Below, piece after piece: positions 33,266-41,838 of a DNA stretch of 64,000 bases. Positions within the stretch are counted from its first letter, which is position 1. Every line of letters begins with the position of its first letter. A program made the translations under genes and the position numbers. The notes beneath the pieces are model-generated. The model had not been told where the DNA came from and did no database searches. It saw nothing but the letters and a program-made list of their open reading frames with translations. The stretch covers positions 992,001 to 1,056,000 of the forward strand of contig CAVUFC010000018.1 of assembly GCA_963740605.1 (NCBI GenBank). Reading direction: 5' to 3'. This DNA comes from DASSUW01 sp963740605 (GTDB lineage: Bacteria; Actinomycetota; Thermoleophilia; Solirubrobacterales; Solirubrobacteraceae).

Positions 33266-34215
33266 CGCTCGATCGATCGCATCGCGTCGGCGTGGGCGAC
33301 CGCGCCGACGCTCATATGCGCGAGGTAGCGCTGGTGGCCGAACAGCTCGTGCTCGTAGAGGAGCTTCTCAGCCACCTCCTCGGGGCTCCCGACCGCCAGC
33401 GCCCCGCGCGGTGAGCGCAGCGCCCTGTACTGGTCGCGCCCCATCGGCGGCCAGCCGCGCTCGTGGCCGATCCGGCTCATCATCGCGGTGTAGTGCGGCG
33501 CGAACGCGCTGTCATCGCCGACGAACGCGTGCGTGTTGATGCCGAGCGGGAGCGTTTCCGGGTCGTGGCCGCCCTCGGCGGCGGCACGCCGGTAAAGCTC
33601 GACGAGCGGCACGAAGCGGTCCGGCTGACCGCCGATGATCGCGATCGTCAGCGGCAGGCCCAGCACGCCGGCGCGGGCGACCGACCGCGGAGTGCCGCCG
33701 ACCGCGATCCATACCGGGATCGGGTCCTGCACCGGCCGCGGCCAGACGCCCTGGTCTTGTAGCGGCGCGCGGTGGCGACCCTGCCACGTGACGCGCTCGC
33801 TCGACCGCAGCTCCAGCAGCAGGTCGAGCTTCTCGGCGAACAGCTCGTCGTAGTCGTCGAGGTCGTAGCCGAACAGCGGGAACGACTCCGTGAACGAGCC
33901 GCGGCCGGCCATGATCTCGGCCCGGCCGCCGGAGATCAGGTCGACGGTGGCGAACTCCTCGAACACGCGCACGGGATCGTCCGAGCTCAAGACGCTGACC
34001 GCGCTGCTGAGGCGGATCCGTTCGGTCTGCGCGGCGATCGCGGCGAGCGCGACGGCGGGCGCCGAGACCGCGAAGTCGGGGCGGTGGTGCTCGCCGACGC
34101 CGAACACGTCGAGCCCGAGCTCGTCGGCCAGCCTGGCTTCCTCGAGCAGGTTCTTCAGCCGCTGCTCGGGCGAGACCGACCCGACGTCGGCGAAGGTGAT
34201 GAGTCCGAGCTCCAC
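33190..34215 (-). CDS. LLM class flavin-dependent oxidoreductase
   Basis: From GTG 34215 the protein is 341 residues: a luciferase-like (beta/alpha)8 barrel with ELGLITFADVG, DVFGVGEHHRPDF, LSSAVSVLSSDDPVRVFEEF, ISGGRAEIMAGRGSF and PVWIAVGGTPRSV. Such enzymes use reduced FMN or F420 on varied substrates; the substrate is unknown. The GTG directly precedes the first barrel strand. It lies 118 bases downstream of dut on the same strand. Confidence 0.88.
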   Translation of the reverse strand: MELGLITFADVGSVSPEQRLKNLLEEARLADELGLDVFGVGEHHRPDFAVSAPAVALAAIAAQTERIRLSSAVSVLSSDDPVRVFEEFATVDLISGGRAEIMAGRGSFTESFPLFGYDLDDYDELFAEKLDLLLELRSSERVTWQGRHRAPLQDQGVWPRPVQDPIPVWIAVGGTPRSVARAGVLGLPLTIAIIGGQPDRFVPLVELYRRAAAEGGHDPETLPLGINTHAFVGDDSAFAPHYTAMMSRIGHERGWPPMGRDQYRALRSPRGALAVGSPEEVAEKLLYEHELFGHQRYLAHMSVGAVAHADAMRSIERYGSEVAPLVRAEVARRSSATRSIT

Positions 34216-34333
34216 GCTTCTAGATAAGCAGGGCGTCGTAGGCTGCCACGACAGGCAATGACCTCCAGGGGGCGACGATGACCGGCAGCGGATGCTCGAC
34301 AAGCTCGCCGAGGTGCTCGCCCCGCCGAGCTGA

Positions 34334-34789
34334 TCAGCGGCCCGAGGAGCCGAAGCCGTTCTCGCCTCGGTCGTCGGGTGACGGCGGGAGCTCTTCGACG
34401 ACGCTGACGTCCGGCACCACGAACGGGACCAGCAGGAGCTGGGCGATCCGGTCGCCGGCGTGGGCCTCGAACCGCGCGTCGCCCAGGTTGACCAGGACGA
34501 TCCGCACCTCGCCCCGGTAGTTCGGGTCGATCAGGCCCGGCGAGTTGACCAGCGAGATGCCGTGGCGGGAGGCAAGGCCGGACCGCGGCGTGACGAGCCC
34601 GGCCACCCCGGGCGGCAGCGCGATCGCCACACCGGTCGCCACGGTCGCGCGCTCCCGCGGCCACAGGGAGAAGCCCTGCAGGCAGCGCAGGTCGTACGCC
34701 GCGTCGCCGGGGCGCGTGCGGGCGGGCGGCTGGGCGGCCGGGTGCAGCAGCCGGACCTGGAGCTCGTCGAGCGCGATGTCGAGTGCCAT
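34334..34789 (-). CDS. dut: Deoxyuridine 5'-triphosphate nucleotidohydrolase
   Basis: The 151-residue trimeric-type dUTPase has the ordered motifs AAYDLRC, PRSGLASRHG, NSPGLIDPNYRGEV and the C-terminal RGENGFGSSGR that closes over the nucleotide. It keeps dUTP low and supplies dUMP. The ATG at 34789 follows a TAGGTT box by 8 bases, giving the leaderless pattern and supporting this start over longer frames. Confidence 0.94.
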   Translation of the reverse strand: MALDIALDELQVRLLHPAAQPPARTRPGDAAYDLRCLQGFSLWPRERATVATGVAIALPPGVAGLVTPRSGLASRHGISLVNSPGLIDPNYRGEVRIVLVNLGDARFEAHAGDRIAQLLLVPFVVPDVSVVEELPPSPDDRGENGFGSSGR

Positions 34790-34797
34790 ACAGCCCG

Positions 34798-34803
34798 AAC
34801 CTA
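34798..34803 (-). promoter_or_regulatory. Candidate -10 box (TAGGTT) for leaderless dut
   Basis: On the minus strand TAGGTT is followed by 8 bases and the ATG at 34789, with no ribosome site between. Confidence 0.45.
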
Positions 34804-34892
34804 GCGGCCGGTCCGGCGGACACCCTGGACCACCGCCCAGTTTCCTAGGAACCTCTTCGGTTTCTCTTCGGTTGTGACGCCACGCTCGACGA

Positions 34893-35687
34893 ATGACCAG
34901 GAGAAAGCGAACGACAGCTCTCGCCCTGGCCGGCGCCGTTGCGCTGGCTTCGGGCGCGTATGCACTCGGCAGCCAGGCCGGTGACGGCGCGGCGGCTGCA
35001 GCCAAGACCACCAACGCGCCCGGCTACGGGCCGCCACCAGGCGGCGGCCCAGGACACTGGGGCGGTCCGGGTGAGCGCTTCAGCGGACTCGCCGACCGTC
35101 TCGGCGTCAGCGAGGCCGACCTGCGCAAGGCGCTGACCGATCTCGGCAAGGACAAGCGCGACGACATGGCGCAGGCGCTCGCCGACGCGCTCGGGATCGA
35201 CGTCGCGAAGGCGCAGTCGGCGCTCGACAAGCTTCGGCCCAAGCGCGAAGCGCGCCCGCGTGACGGGCGGCGCGACGAGTTCGCGCAGGCGCTCGCCAAG
35301 CAGCTCAATCTGAGCACGGCCAAGGTCAAGGCGGCGCTCGAGCAGCAGCGCGACCATCGCGGCGACCCGTCCGCGCTCGCCGATGCGCTCGGCGTCAGCA
35401 CCGCGAAGCTTCGGCAGGCACTGGCGACCGTGTTCAAGGACCACCGACCCGGCCGGCGCGGCGGCCCCGGCGGACCCCGCCGGCCCGGCTTCGGCCCGGG
35501 CGAGGACGCGCTCGCCAAGGCGCTCGGCGTCACGCCCGCCAAGCTGCGCGCCGCCTTCGAGAAGCTCCGCCAGGAGAAGACCGACGCGTTCGCCGCGGCG
35601 CTCGCCAAGAAGCTGAACATCGACCCCGCGAAGGTCAAGGACGCCCTCGGCGACGAGCCGTTCGGCTTCGGCCACCGCCACCCGTGA
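34893..35687 (+). CDS. Secreted/exported protein with six helical repeats
   Basis: The 264-residue product starts with an Arg/Lys-rich n-region and a hydrophobic stretch (TTALALAGAVALASGAYAL), a likely signal peptide or anchor. The mature part has a Gly/Pro-rich linker and six copies of a 16-residue motif of the form LAxxLGVxxAKLRxAL, at about residues 66, 94, 132, 163, 207 and 237. The spacing alternates, suggesting paired units. Lys and Arg are abundant. No known family; the repeats suggest a helical binding surface. A strong hairpin follows the gene. Confidence 0.75.
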   Translation: MTRRKRTTALALAGAVALASGAYALGSQAGDGAAAAAKTTNAPGYGPPPGGGPGHWGGPGERFSGLADRLGVSEADLRKALTDLGKDKRDDMAQALADALGIDVAKAQSALDKLRPKREARPRDGRRDEFAQALAKQLNLSTAKVKAALEQQRDHRGDPSALADALGVSTAKLRQALATVFKDHRPGRRGGPGGPRRPGFGPGEDALAKALGVTPAKLRAAFEKLRQEKTDAFAAALAKKLNIDPAKVKDALGDEPFGFGHRHP

Positions 35688-35698
35688 TCGCAACCACG

Positions 35699-35725
35699 CG
35701 CCTCGGCGGCCAGGCCGCCGAGGCG
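35699..35725. terminator. Bidirectional terminator-like hairpin
   Basis: A perfect 13-bp inverted repeat (arm CGCCTCGGCGGCC, one-base centre) lies between two convergent genes, 12 bases after the repeat protein's stop and 50 bases before the end of the lipoprotein gene. No T-run follows on the plus strand. Confidence 0.6.
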
Positions 35726-35775
35726 TGAGCGTTGAGCTAGCGCGTGCTCTTGAAGAGCAGCCGGTTACGGCGGTC

Positions 35776-36744
35776 TTACCCCGCGGCGATCAGGCCGGTC
35801 TCCGTCAGATACTCCCTGGCGACCTCGGCCGGATCCTTCTTGTCCAAATCCACGCGCGCGTTGAGCTCCTGCATGTTCTCGTCGGTCAGCTGCTCCTGGA
35901 TCAGCTCGAGCGTGCGGGGAAGGTCGGCGCCCGCCGCGTCCGCCGTCGCCTGCTTCATCACGAGCGTCGAGTTGTACGGCGGGAACATGCCGCGATCGTC
36001 TTCGAGCAGGACCTCCTGCTCGCGCTGGATCTGGGGGTCGGTCGTGAAGACGATCGACACGTCGGCCCGGCCGGAGCTGAGCACCTGGTGGCGCCGGCCG
36101 ACCTTGACCGGCAGGAACTTCTTGAACGACAGGCCGTAGACCTGCTCCAGCCCGGCGAGGCAATCGAGCCGCCGGCGGCACTCGGGCGCGCCGGCCAGGA
36201 CGAGCTTCTTCGCCTTGCCCGCGAGGTCGGAGATGTTCTTCAGCCCGAGCCGGTCGGCTGTCGCCGCGGTCACGGCAACCTCGTTGGACGACGTGAACGG
36301 CGTCGGCGGGAACGCCACCATGCCGTCGGCAGCGAAGTTGTGGTTGACCTCCTCGTAGGCCTGCTGCGGGTCCTTAGGGACGTCTTCGGCGCTCTTGTCG
36401 AAGAAGGCGATCAGCGCCGTCCCCGTGTACTCCGGGTACGCCGACACCCTGTCCGCCCTGAGCGCGGCGAGCGCAATGTCCTGGTTGCCGAGGTCGAGGT
36501 GCTTCTCGATCGTGTAGCCGGCCGCCTCGAGGCCCTGCGCGTAGATCTCGCCGAGCACGTTCTGCTCGGTGAAGTTCTTGGAGCCGATCGTGAGCTCGAC
36601 CTTCGCGTTGGCGGGGTTGCGGTGGATCTTCCCGCCGGACTGGCTCGGCGCGGGCGTCGGGTCCGGCGTCGCCGCATCGTCGCCGTTGCCACCACAGGCG
36701 GCTGCGAGCACGGCGCAGACGAGCACGAGCAGGAGCGATCGCAT
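35776..36744 (-). CDS. Glycine betaine/osmoprotectant-type ABC substrate-binding lipoprotein
   Basis: From ATG 36744 the protein is 322 residues with a lipoprotein signal (MRSLLLVLVCAVLAAAC, lipobox Cys17), a Pro/Asp linker and an OpuAC/ProX-like binding domain: IGSKNFTEQNVLGEIYAQGL, YPEYTGTALIAFF, GRRHQVLSSGRADVSIVFTT. It should bind choline or betaine-like compounds at the outer face of the membrane. No permease or ATPase gene is adjacent, so it is an orphan binding protein here. Confidence 0.87.
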   Translation of the reverse strand: MRSLLLVLVCAVLAAACGGNGDDAATPDPTPAPSQSGGKIHRNPANAKVELTIGSKNFTEQNVLGEIYAQGLEAAGYTIEKHLDLGNQDIALAALRADRVSAYPEYTGTALIAFFDKSAEDVPKDPQQAYEEVNHNFAADGMVAFPPTPFTSSNEVAVTAATADRLGLKNISDLAGKAKKLVLAGAPECRRRLDCLAGLEQVYGLSFKKFLPVKVGRRHQVLSSGRADVSIVFTTDPQIQREQEVLLEDDRGMFPPYNSTLVMKQATADAAGADLPRTLELIQEQLTDENMQELNARVDLDKKDPAEVAREYLTETGLIAAG

Positions 36745-36760
36745 GGGCGCGGCGGTAACG

Positions 36761-37495
36761 CTAAACCCCGGCCGCACGGCGCGCAGCCGCGTGCGCGGCC
36801 GCCTCGAGCGCATCGTCGAGCGGCGTGAGCTCCACGGGGTCGATCCCAAGCGCCATCGCGGTCAGCCAGTCGGCGAAGTGCGCATTCTTGGGAAGCAGCG
36901 GACCGTGGAGATAGGTGCCCACCACGGTGCCGTGCGGGCCGCCACGGACACCTTCGTAGCCCGACCGCCCGTCGTTGCCGTGCCCGCGCAGGACGCGGCC
37001 GAGCGGCTCGGCGTCCGGGCCCAGGCGCGTGCGGCCGCCGTGGTTCTCGAACCCGGCGAGGAGCTGGCCGTCGGACAGCCGGATCGCGACGTTGCCGATC
37101 AGCCGAGGGCCATCGACGCGCACGGTGTCGAGGTCGACCAGTTCGACGCCCGGGAGCCGCTCCTCGCCCATCTCATAGCCGTGGCCGAGCAGCTGGTAGC
37201 CGCCGCAGACCGCGAACACGACCGCGCCGCGGTCGGCGGCCGCGTGCAGCGCGTCGCGCTTGGTCTGGACCATGTCGAGTGCGCACAGCGCCTGGTCGCG
37301 GTCCTGGCCGCCGCCGATGTAGAAGAGGTCGTGGGCGTCCGGGTCGAGCGGGTCGCCGAGGTCGACGCCGGCGAGCTCGAATCCGATGCCGCGCCACTGG
37401 CAGCGGCGCTCGAGCACCAGCAGGTTGCCGCGGTCGGCGTAGATATTGAGCAGGTCCGGGTACAGCGCGCAGACCCTGAGCGTGTGCCTAGCCAC
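36761..37495 (-). CDS. gatD: Lipid II isoglutaminyl synthase, glutamine amidotransferase subunit GatD
   Basis: From GTG 37495 the protein is 244 residues with the class I-like amidotransferase core: YPDLLNIYADRGNLLVLERR, LFYIGGGQDRDQ, nucleophile Cys in FAVCGGYQLLG, ENHGGRT and catalytic His in TYLHGPLLPKN. GatD feeds ammonia to MurT, which amidates D-Glu of lipid II. Its start overlaps the end of a methyltransferase gene by 8 bases; murT lies just beyond that gene. Confidence 0.92.
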   Translation of the reverse strand: MARHTLRVCALYPDLLNIYADRGNLLVLERRCQWRGIGFELAGVDLGDPLDPDAHDLFYIGGGQDRDQALCALDMVQTKRDALHAAADRGAVVFAVCGGYQLLGHGYEMGEERLPGVELVDLDTVRVDGPRLIGNVAIRLSDGQLLAGFENHGGRTRLGPDAEPLGRVLRGHGNDGRSGYEGVRGGPHGTVVGTYLHGPLLPKNAHFADWLTAMALGIDPVELTPLDDALEAAAHAAARRAAGV

Positions 37496-38180
37496 GCAGC
37501 ACCACCACCTCGGAGCCGACGTGGTCGACCGTCGGCGCGATCGAGCGCACCGGCTCGGCATGCAGCCCCGCGGCCTCGGCGGCCAGCGACTCGGCGGTGA
37601 CGGTCGCGAGCACGATCACGTCGTGCTCGGTGGTGCCCGGCGGCGTCACCTGGCGTTGGCGCTCGATCCGCGTGCCGCCGGGGATGGCTCGCACTGCCGT
37701 CGGCTGCGATACGTAGCGCGTGCCGTCGCTGAAGCCGATGTCGGGCGGCGGCACCTCGCCGTCGCCGAACGTCTCCATCTCGGTGGCGATCGCGAGCGCG
37801 ACGAGCCCGCCGGGCGCGAGCGCGCGGCGGGCGCTCGCGAAGAAGCCCGCGCGCGCTGCCGCGTCCGGCAGCAGCTGGATCGTCTGCATCGGGACGGCGA
37901 CGAGGTCGAACGTGTCCCCGGCGTCGAACCGCGCGGCGTCGGCGACGATCACCCGCACGTCGAGGCCCTCTTCGCGCGCGCGCTCGCTGAGCACTGCGAG
38001 CAGGCGGGCGTCGAGATCGAGCGCCGTCACGGTGCAGCCCGCGCGGGCGAGGTGCAGCGCGACGCGACCGGTGCCCGCACCCACGTCGAGCACGCGGCCG
38101 CCGGCGGCCAGCTGTTCCCACAGCGGCAGGTCCGCGGTGTAGGCGCCGCATTCGATGTCGTGCCAGATCGCCGTGCTCAC
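37488..38180 (-). CDS. Class I SAM-dependent methyltransferase
   Basis: The 230-residue protein, from the GTG overlapping the murT stop (GTGA), has SAM motif I (VLDVGAGTGRVALHLA), motif II (ALDLDARLLAVL) and a post-motif region (DTFDLVAVPMQTIQLL). It lies between murT and gatD, overlapping both. The substrate is unknown; the position suggests co-expression with the lipid II amidation complex. Confidence 0.87.
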   Translation of the reverse strand: MSTAIWHDIECGAYTADLPLWEQLAAGGRVLDVGAGTGRVALHLARAGCTVTALDLDARLLAVLSERAREEGLDVRVIVADAARFDAGDTFDLVAVPMQTIQLLPDAAARAGFFASARRALAPGGLVALAIATEMETFGDGEVPPPDIGFSDGTRYVSQPTAVRAIPGGTRIERQRQVTPPGTTEHDVIVLATVTAESLAAEAAGLHAEPVRSIAPTVDHVGSEVVVLRG

Positions 38181-39520
38181 CGCCAGTACTCCACGGCGTC
38201 GCCGCGGCGGGCGAGCAGGTCGCGCAGCTCGAGCAGCGCGGTGTAGGTCGGAAGCGCGTACAGCGGGCCGTGACCGGCGGCGAGCGCGCGGTCGAGCCCG
38301 CGCTCGAGGTCGTCGATGACCTCCAGCCGGTCGGCGGCCACGCCCGCGTACTTGAGGCGCAGCGCGAGCTCGGCGGCGCGCGTTCCGGAGCACGTGAGGC
38401 GGCGCACGTGCGGCGCGATGATCTCCCAGTCGGCGTCCCATACCCACGAGACGTCGCGCCCGTCGGCCGTGCGGTCGTTGAGCACGCCGAAGAGGTCGAG
38501 CTCGGTGCCTTCGAGCGCCAGCGTGCGCAGCACCTCGTTCGCTCCGGCCGGGTTCTTGACGAGCAGGATCGAGGTGGCGCGGCCGTCGAGGTTGATCGTC
38601 TCGGCGCGGCCGAACGCGGGCTCGACCGCGGCCAGCCCGGCGGCGATCTCACCGAGCGGCACGCCCAGCCGCAGGCACAGCGCGGCGGCTCCGAGCGCGT
38701 TGTAGACGTTGTAGAGGCCGGGCAGCGGCAGCTCGATCCGCCGCTCTCCCTCGGGCGTGCTCAACGTGAACGCCGCGGAGCGGATCCCGCGCAGCTCGAC
38801 GGCTGATGCGCTCACGCTCGGATCAGGGCGGCGAGCGCCGCAATTCGGGCACGCGTAGCGGCCGAGGTGGGCGAGGTAGGCGGCCTCGTACACGTACGCG
38901 TGGCCGCAGCGCCGGCAGTGCTTGGAGTCCGACGCGTGCTGCATCTCAGGGAGGGCCAGCGCGTCGTCCTGGACGCCGAAGTAGAGAGCCTCATGCTCGC
39001 GCCCGAGGTCGGCGACGAGCGGGTCGTCGGCGTTGAGCACCAGGCCGGTGTCGGCGGGCAGGGCGGCGACGACCGCCGCCCAGCGGTCGGCGATGATCTC
39101 CAGCTCGCCGTAGCGGTCGAGCTGGTCGCGGAACAGGTTGCCGAGTAGGACCGCGCGCGGCGAGAGCTCAGCGGCGACCGGGCCGAGCCAGAACTCATCG
39201 ACCTCGAACAGCCCCAGCTCGCCCCGTGCGGCGGCGAGCGCGGCGGCCACGCCGCCGGCCATGTTCGCTCCCGCGCGGTTGTGCACGAGCCTGGTGCCGG
39301 TGCGGCCGAGGATCGCCGCGATCATCGCCGCGGTCGTGGTCTTGCCGTTGGTGGCCGAGACGACGACGCTGCCCTGCGGCAGGCGCGCCGCCAGCCGCGC
39401 GATCGCGTGCGGCTCCGCCCGTATCAGCACCTTGCCGGGCAGCGACGTGCCGCCACGGCCGGCCAGGCGGGCAGCGACGCCTGTGGCGCGCGCGGCGAGC
39501 AGCCCCGCCTGCAGCCTCAC
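38177..39520 (-). CDS. murT: Lipid II isoglutaminyl synthase, Mur ligase-like subunit MurT
   Basis: From GTG 39520, which overlaps the kinase stop, the protein is 447 residues: a Mur-ligase central domain with P-loop SATNGKTTTAAMIA, the MurT-specific insert with a Cys4 zinc ribbon (CRRCG and CPNCG), NLFRDQLDRYGE, and a DUF1727-like C-terminal domain (LLVKNPAGANEVLRTL). With GatD it amidates the second-position D-glutamate of peptidoglycan precursors, at the cytoplasmic face. Confidence 0.94.
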   Translation of the reverse strand: MRLQAGLLAARATGVAARLAGRGGTSLPGKVLIRAEPHAIARLAARLPQGSVVVSATNGKTTTAAMIAAILGRTGTRLVHNRAGANMAGGVAAALAAARGELGLFEVDEFWLGPVAAELSPRAVLLGNLFRDQLDRYGELEIIADRWAAVVAALPADTGLVLNADDPLVADLGREHEALYFGVQDDALALPEMQHASDSKHCRRCGHAYVYEAAYLAHLGRYACPNCGARRPDPSVSASAVELRGIRSAAFTLSTPEGERRIELPLPGLYNVYNALGAAALCLRLGVPLGEIAAGLAAVEPAFGRAETINLDGRATSILLVKNPAGANEVLRTLALEGTELDLFGVLNDRTADGRDVSWVWDADWEIIAPHVRRLTCSGTRAAELALRLKYAGVAADRLEVIDDLERGLDRALAAGHGPLYALPTYTALLELRDLLARRGDAVEYWR

Positions 39521-40389
39521 GGGACGATCACCCGCAGCGCGCCGGGCAGCACGCGCACCGTCGTCGGCAAGTCCGCGATCGGGTCGCCGTCGGCGTAGGC
39601 GGTGAACGGCCGGCTGGCGCTGAACGTGATCTCGCGCCCGCGCACGATCGTGAACCCGGGATCGTTGACGTGCGTGCCCTTGAACACCTTGTTGAGCCCC
39701 CGCAGGTAGTCGCGCTTCGGGCGATGCGCGGTGAGCGCCACGTCGAGCAGCCCGTCGTCGAGCGAGGCGTCGGGCACCAGCCACATCCCGCCGCCGAAGA
39801 CGCCTGAGTTCGCCACCGCCACGGCATACCCGGCGAACGCGTGCCGCGTGCCGTCGACGGTCACCTCCCAGTCGGCGGGCCGCCACGACCACAGCGCGCG
39901 CAAGGCGCCGTAGGCGTACACCTGCGTGCCGAGCGGCAGCCGCGTGGCGTTGGCGATCTCGTTCACCTCGGAGTCGAACCCGGCGCTGAGGATGCCCACG
40001 TACACGGTCCCGCCGGCCTCTGCGACGTCGATCCGGCGCTCCTTGCCGGCGGCGAGGACGTCGACCGCGGCGACCGGGTCATGGTCGATCCCCAGCTTGC
40101 GCGCAAGGTCGTTGCCGCGGCCACCGGGAAGGATCCCCATCACCGTGTCGGTGCCCTGCAGCTCGCCGGCGACTGCGCCGGTCAGCCCGTCGCCGCCCAT
40201 CGCGAGTGCCAGTTCGCCCGCGTCGCGCGCCGCGCGGGCAAGCTCGCGCGCGTGTTCGATCGACTCCGTGCGGTCGACGCGGAACGGGAAACCGTGCGAG
40301 CGCAGCGCCGCCTCGACGCTGGGCAGCAGCTTCGCGGCGCGGCCGGCACCGGCGGACGGGTTCACGATCAGGCGTGCGGGGCGGTCCAT
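39517..40389 (-). CDS. Diacylglycerol kinase family lipid kinase
   Basis: The 290-residue protein has the DagK/YegS catalytic pattern: LIVNPSAGAGRA, the MGGDGL loop, ILPGGRGNDLARKLG and a C-terminal beta domain with TAYADGDPI. It likely phosphorylates diacylglycerol or a related lipid. The usual GGDGT loop reads GGDGL here. It is translationally coupled to murT by a GTGA overlap, so it belongs to the cell-envelope operon. Confidence 0.9.
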   Translation of the reverse strand: MDRPARLIVNPSAGAGRAAKLLPSVEAALRSHGFPFRVDRTESIEHARELARAARDAGELALAMGGDGLTGAVAGELQGTDTVMGILPGGRGNDLARKLGIDHDPVAAVDVLAAGKERRIDVAEAGGTVYVGILSAGFDSEVNEIANATRLPLGTQVYAYGALRALWSWRPADWEVTVDGTRHAFAGYAVAVANSGVFGGGMWLVPDASLDDGLLDVALTAHRPKRDYLRGLNKVFKGTHVNDPGFTIVRGREITFSASRPFTAYADGDPIADLPTTVRVLPGALRVIVP

Positions 40390-40407
40390 GCGAGCCGGGG
40401 AGGCTAG

Positions 40408-41202
40408 CTACGGCAGGACCAGAGCCGCGAGGGAGTCGGCGACGTAGGTCGGCTTCGGGTCGGCGGCGTCGGCCTGCTCGCGGGTCGTGCCGCCGGTGAG
40501 GACGAGCGCGGAGTCCAGGCCCGCGCGGCGCGCCCCCGCGATATCGACGTCGAGCAGGTCGCCGACCGCGAGGATCCGGCCGGGCCCGAGGCGGTCGCGC
40601 GCCGCCTCGTACATCGGCGGCTCCGGCTTGCCGACCACGACGTCGGCCGTGTGGCCGCTCGCATGTTCGATCGCGGCGAGCACCGCGCCGCTGGCCGGCC
40701 ACGGGCCGTCCGGCATCGGGAACGTGCGGTCTCGGGTCGCGCCGATGAGCTCGGCGCCGCGCGAGACGGCCTGCGCGGCGGTCCGCAGCTCGTCGTAGTC
40801 GAAGCCGTCGTACGCGCCGACCACGACGACGTCCGCGCGGGTGGCGAACGGCGTGCGGTTGAGGATCCGCAGCCCGGCCTCCGCCACGTGGTCGATCAGC
40901 GCCTGCGAGCCGACCACGTACGCCGACCCGGGCGGGCGGCCGGCCAGGTGGTACTGGACCGCCGCGCCGACGGTCACGACCTCGGCGATCGAAGCCTGGA
41001 AGCCGAGGCGCCACAACTTGCGCACGAGCTCCTCAGGTGCGTGACGGACGTTGTTGGTGAGGAAGAGCAGCGACGCGCCCGATTCGCGCAGCGTCGTGAC
41101 CGCGTCAGCCGCGCCGTCACAAGCTTCGTCGCCGACCCACAGGCAGCCGTCGAGGTCGAGCAGGACGTGGTCGTAGGGCCGGATGCGGGCGGAGACGGGC
41201 AC
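40408..41202 (-). CDS. HAD-IIA family hydrolase (NagD/phosphoglycolate phosphatase-like)
   Basis: A 264-residue HAD hydrolase: motif I DLDGCLWVGDE, motif II LFLTNNVRHAPEEL, motif III Lys in VVGKPEPPMYEAA and motif IV ILAVGDLLDVDIAGARRAG, with the IIA cap between II and III. The second Asp of motif I is present. Substrate unknown; family members remove phosphate from small metabolites. It starts 24 bases from the divergent cyclophilin gene. Confidence 0.9.
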   Translation of the reverse strand: MPVSARIRPYDHVLLDLDGCLWVGDEACDGAADAVTTLRESGASLLFLTNNVRHAPEELVRKLWRLGFQASIAEVVTVGAAVQYHLAGRPPGSAYVVGSQALIDHVAEAGLRILNRTPFATRADVVVVGAYDGFDYDELRTAAQAVSRGAELIGATRDRTFPMPDGPWPASGAVLAAIEHASGHTADVVVGKPEPPMYEAARDRLGPGRILAVGDLLDVDIAGARRAGLDSALVLTGGTTREQADAADPKPTYVADSLAALVLP

Positions 41203-41212
41203 GGTGCGTGTC

Positions 41213-41218
41213 TATCAT
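41213..41218 (+). promoter_or_regulatory. Candidate -10 box (TATCAT) for leaderless cyclophilin gene
   Basis: TATCAT is followed by 8 bases and the ATG at 41227; there is no ribosome site between. Confidence 0.45.
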
Positions 41219-41226
41219 CGCCGCCC

Positions 41227-41838
41227 ATGCTGCGGCTGGTGCTCCTGGGCCTCCTCGCGTGCACGCTGCTTCTCGCTGCGTGCGGGGGAGACGACAGCTC
41301 GACCGAGTCGGCCGCCACGCCGACGGCGACCGCGGACAGCGGCCCGGCGCCGCTGGACTCCGCGAAGACCTACGTCGCCACCGTGTCGACGAGCATGGGT
41401 GACTTCGAGATCACGCTCGACTCCAAGCAGGCGCCCAAGACGGGCGGCTCGTTCAAGTCGCTCGCCGACAAGGGCTTCTACGACAACCTGAAGTTCCACC
41501 GCGTCGTCCCGGGATTCGTGATCCAGGGCGGCGACCCCAACGGCGACGGCACCGGCGGCCCCGACTACACCGTCGAGGAGGCGCCGCCGCAGGACCTCCA
41601 GTACACGAAGGGCGTCGTCGCGATGGCGAAGACGGGAGCCGAGCCGGCCGGCACGTCCGGCAGCCAGTTCTTCGTCGTCACCGCCGACGACGCCCAGCTC
41701 CCGCCCGACTACGCGCTGCTCGGCAAGGTGACGTCGGGACAGGACGTCGTCGACAAGATCGGCAAGGTCAAGACCGACGACTCCGAGGCGCCGGTCAAGC
41801 CCGTGACGATCAAGAGCATCAAGGTCACCGAGTCCTAG
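41227..41838 (+). CDS. Peptidyl-prolyl cis-trans isomerase (cyclophilin) lipoprotein
   Basis: The 203-residue protein has a lipoprotein signal (MLRLVLLGLLACTLLLAAC, lipobox Cys19), a Ser/Thr/Ala linker and a cyclophilin domain with FHRVVPGFVIQGGDPNGDG and SGSQFFVVT. It probably assists folding of exported proteins at the outer membrane face. Its TAG stop shares bases with the convergent ogt stop. Confidence 0.92.
   Translation: MLRLVLLGLLACTLLLAACGGDDSSTESAATPTATADSGPAPLDSAKTYVATVSTSMGDFEITLDSKQAPKTGGSFKSLADKGFYDNLKFHRVVPGFVIQGGDPNGDGTGGPDYTVEEAPPQDLQYTKGVVAMAKTGAEPAGTSGSQFFVVTADDAQLPPDYALLGKVTSGQDVVDKIGKVKTDDSEAPVKPVTIKSIKVTES

Noticed and set aside
34216..34333. Short plus-strand frame ending near 34333 that resembles the C-terminus of a helical protein
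   Set aside because: Only about 20 codons before an upstream stop, with no start or homologue recognised; cannot support a pseudogene.
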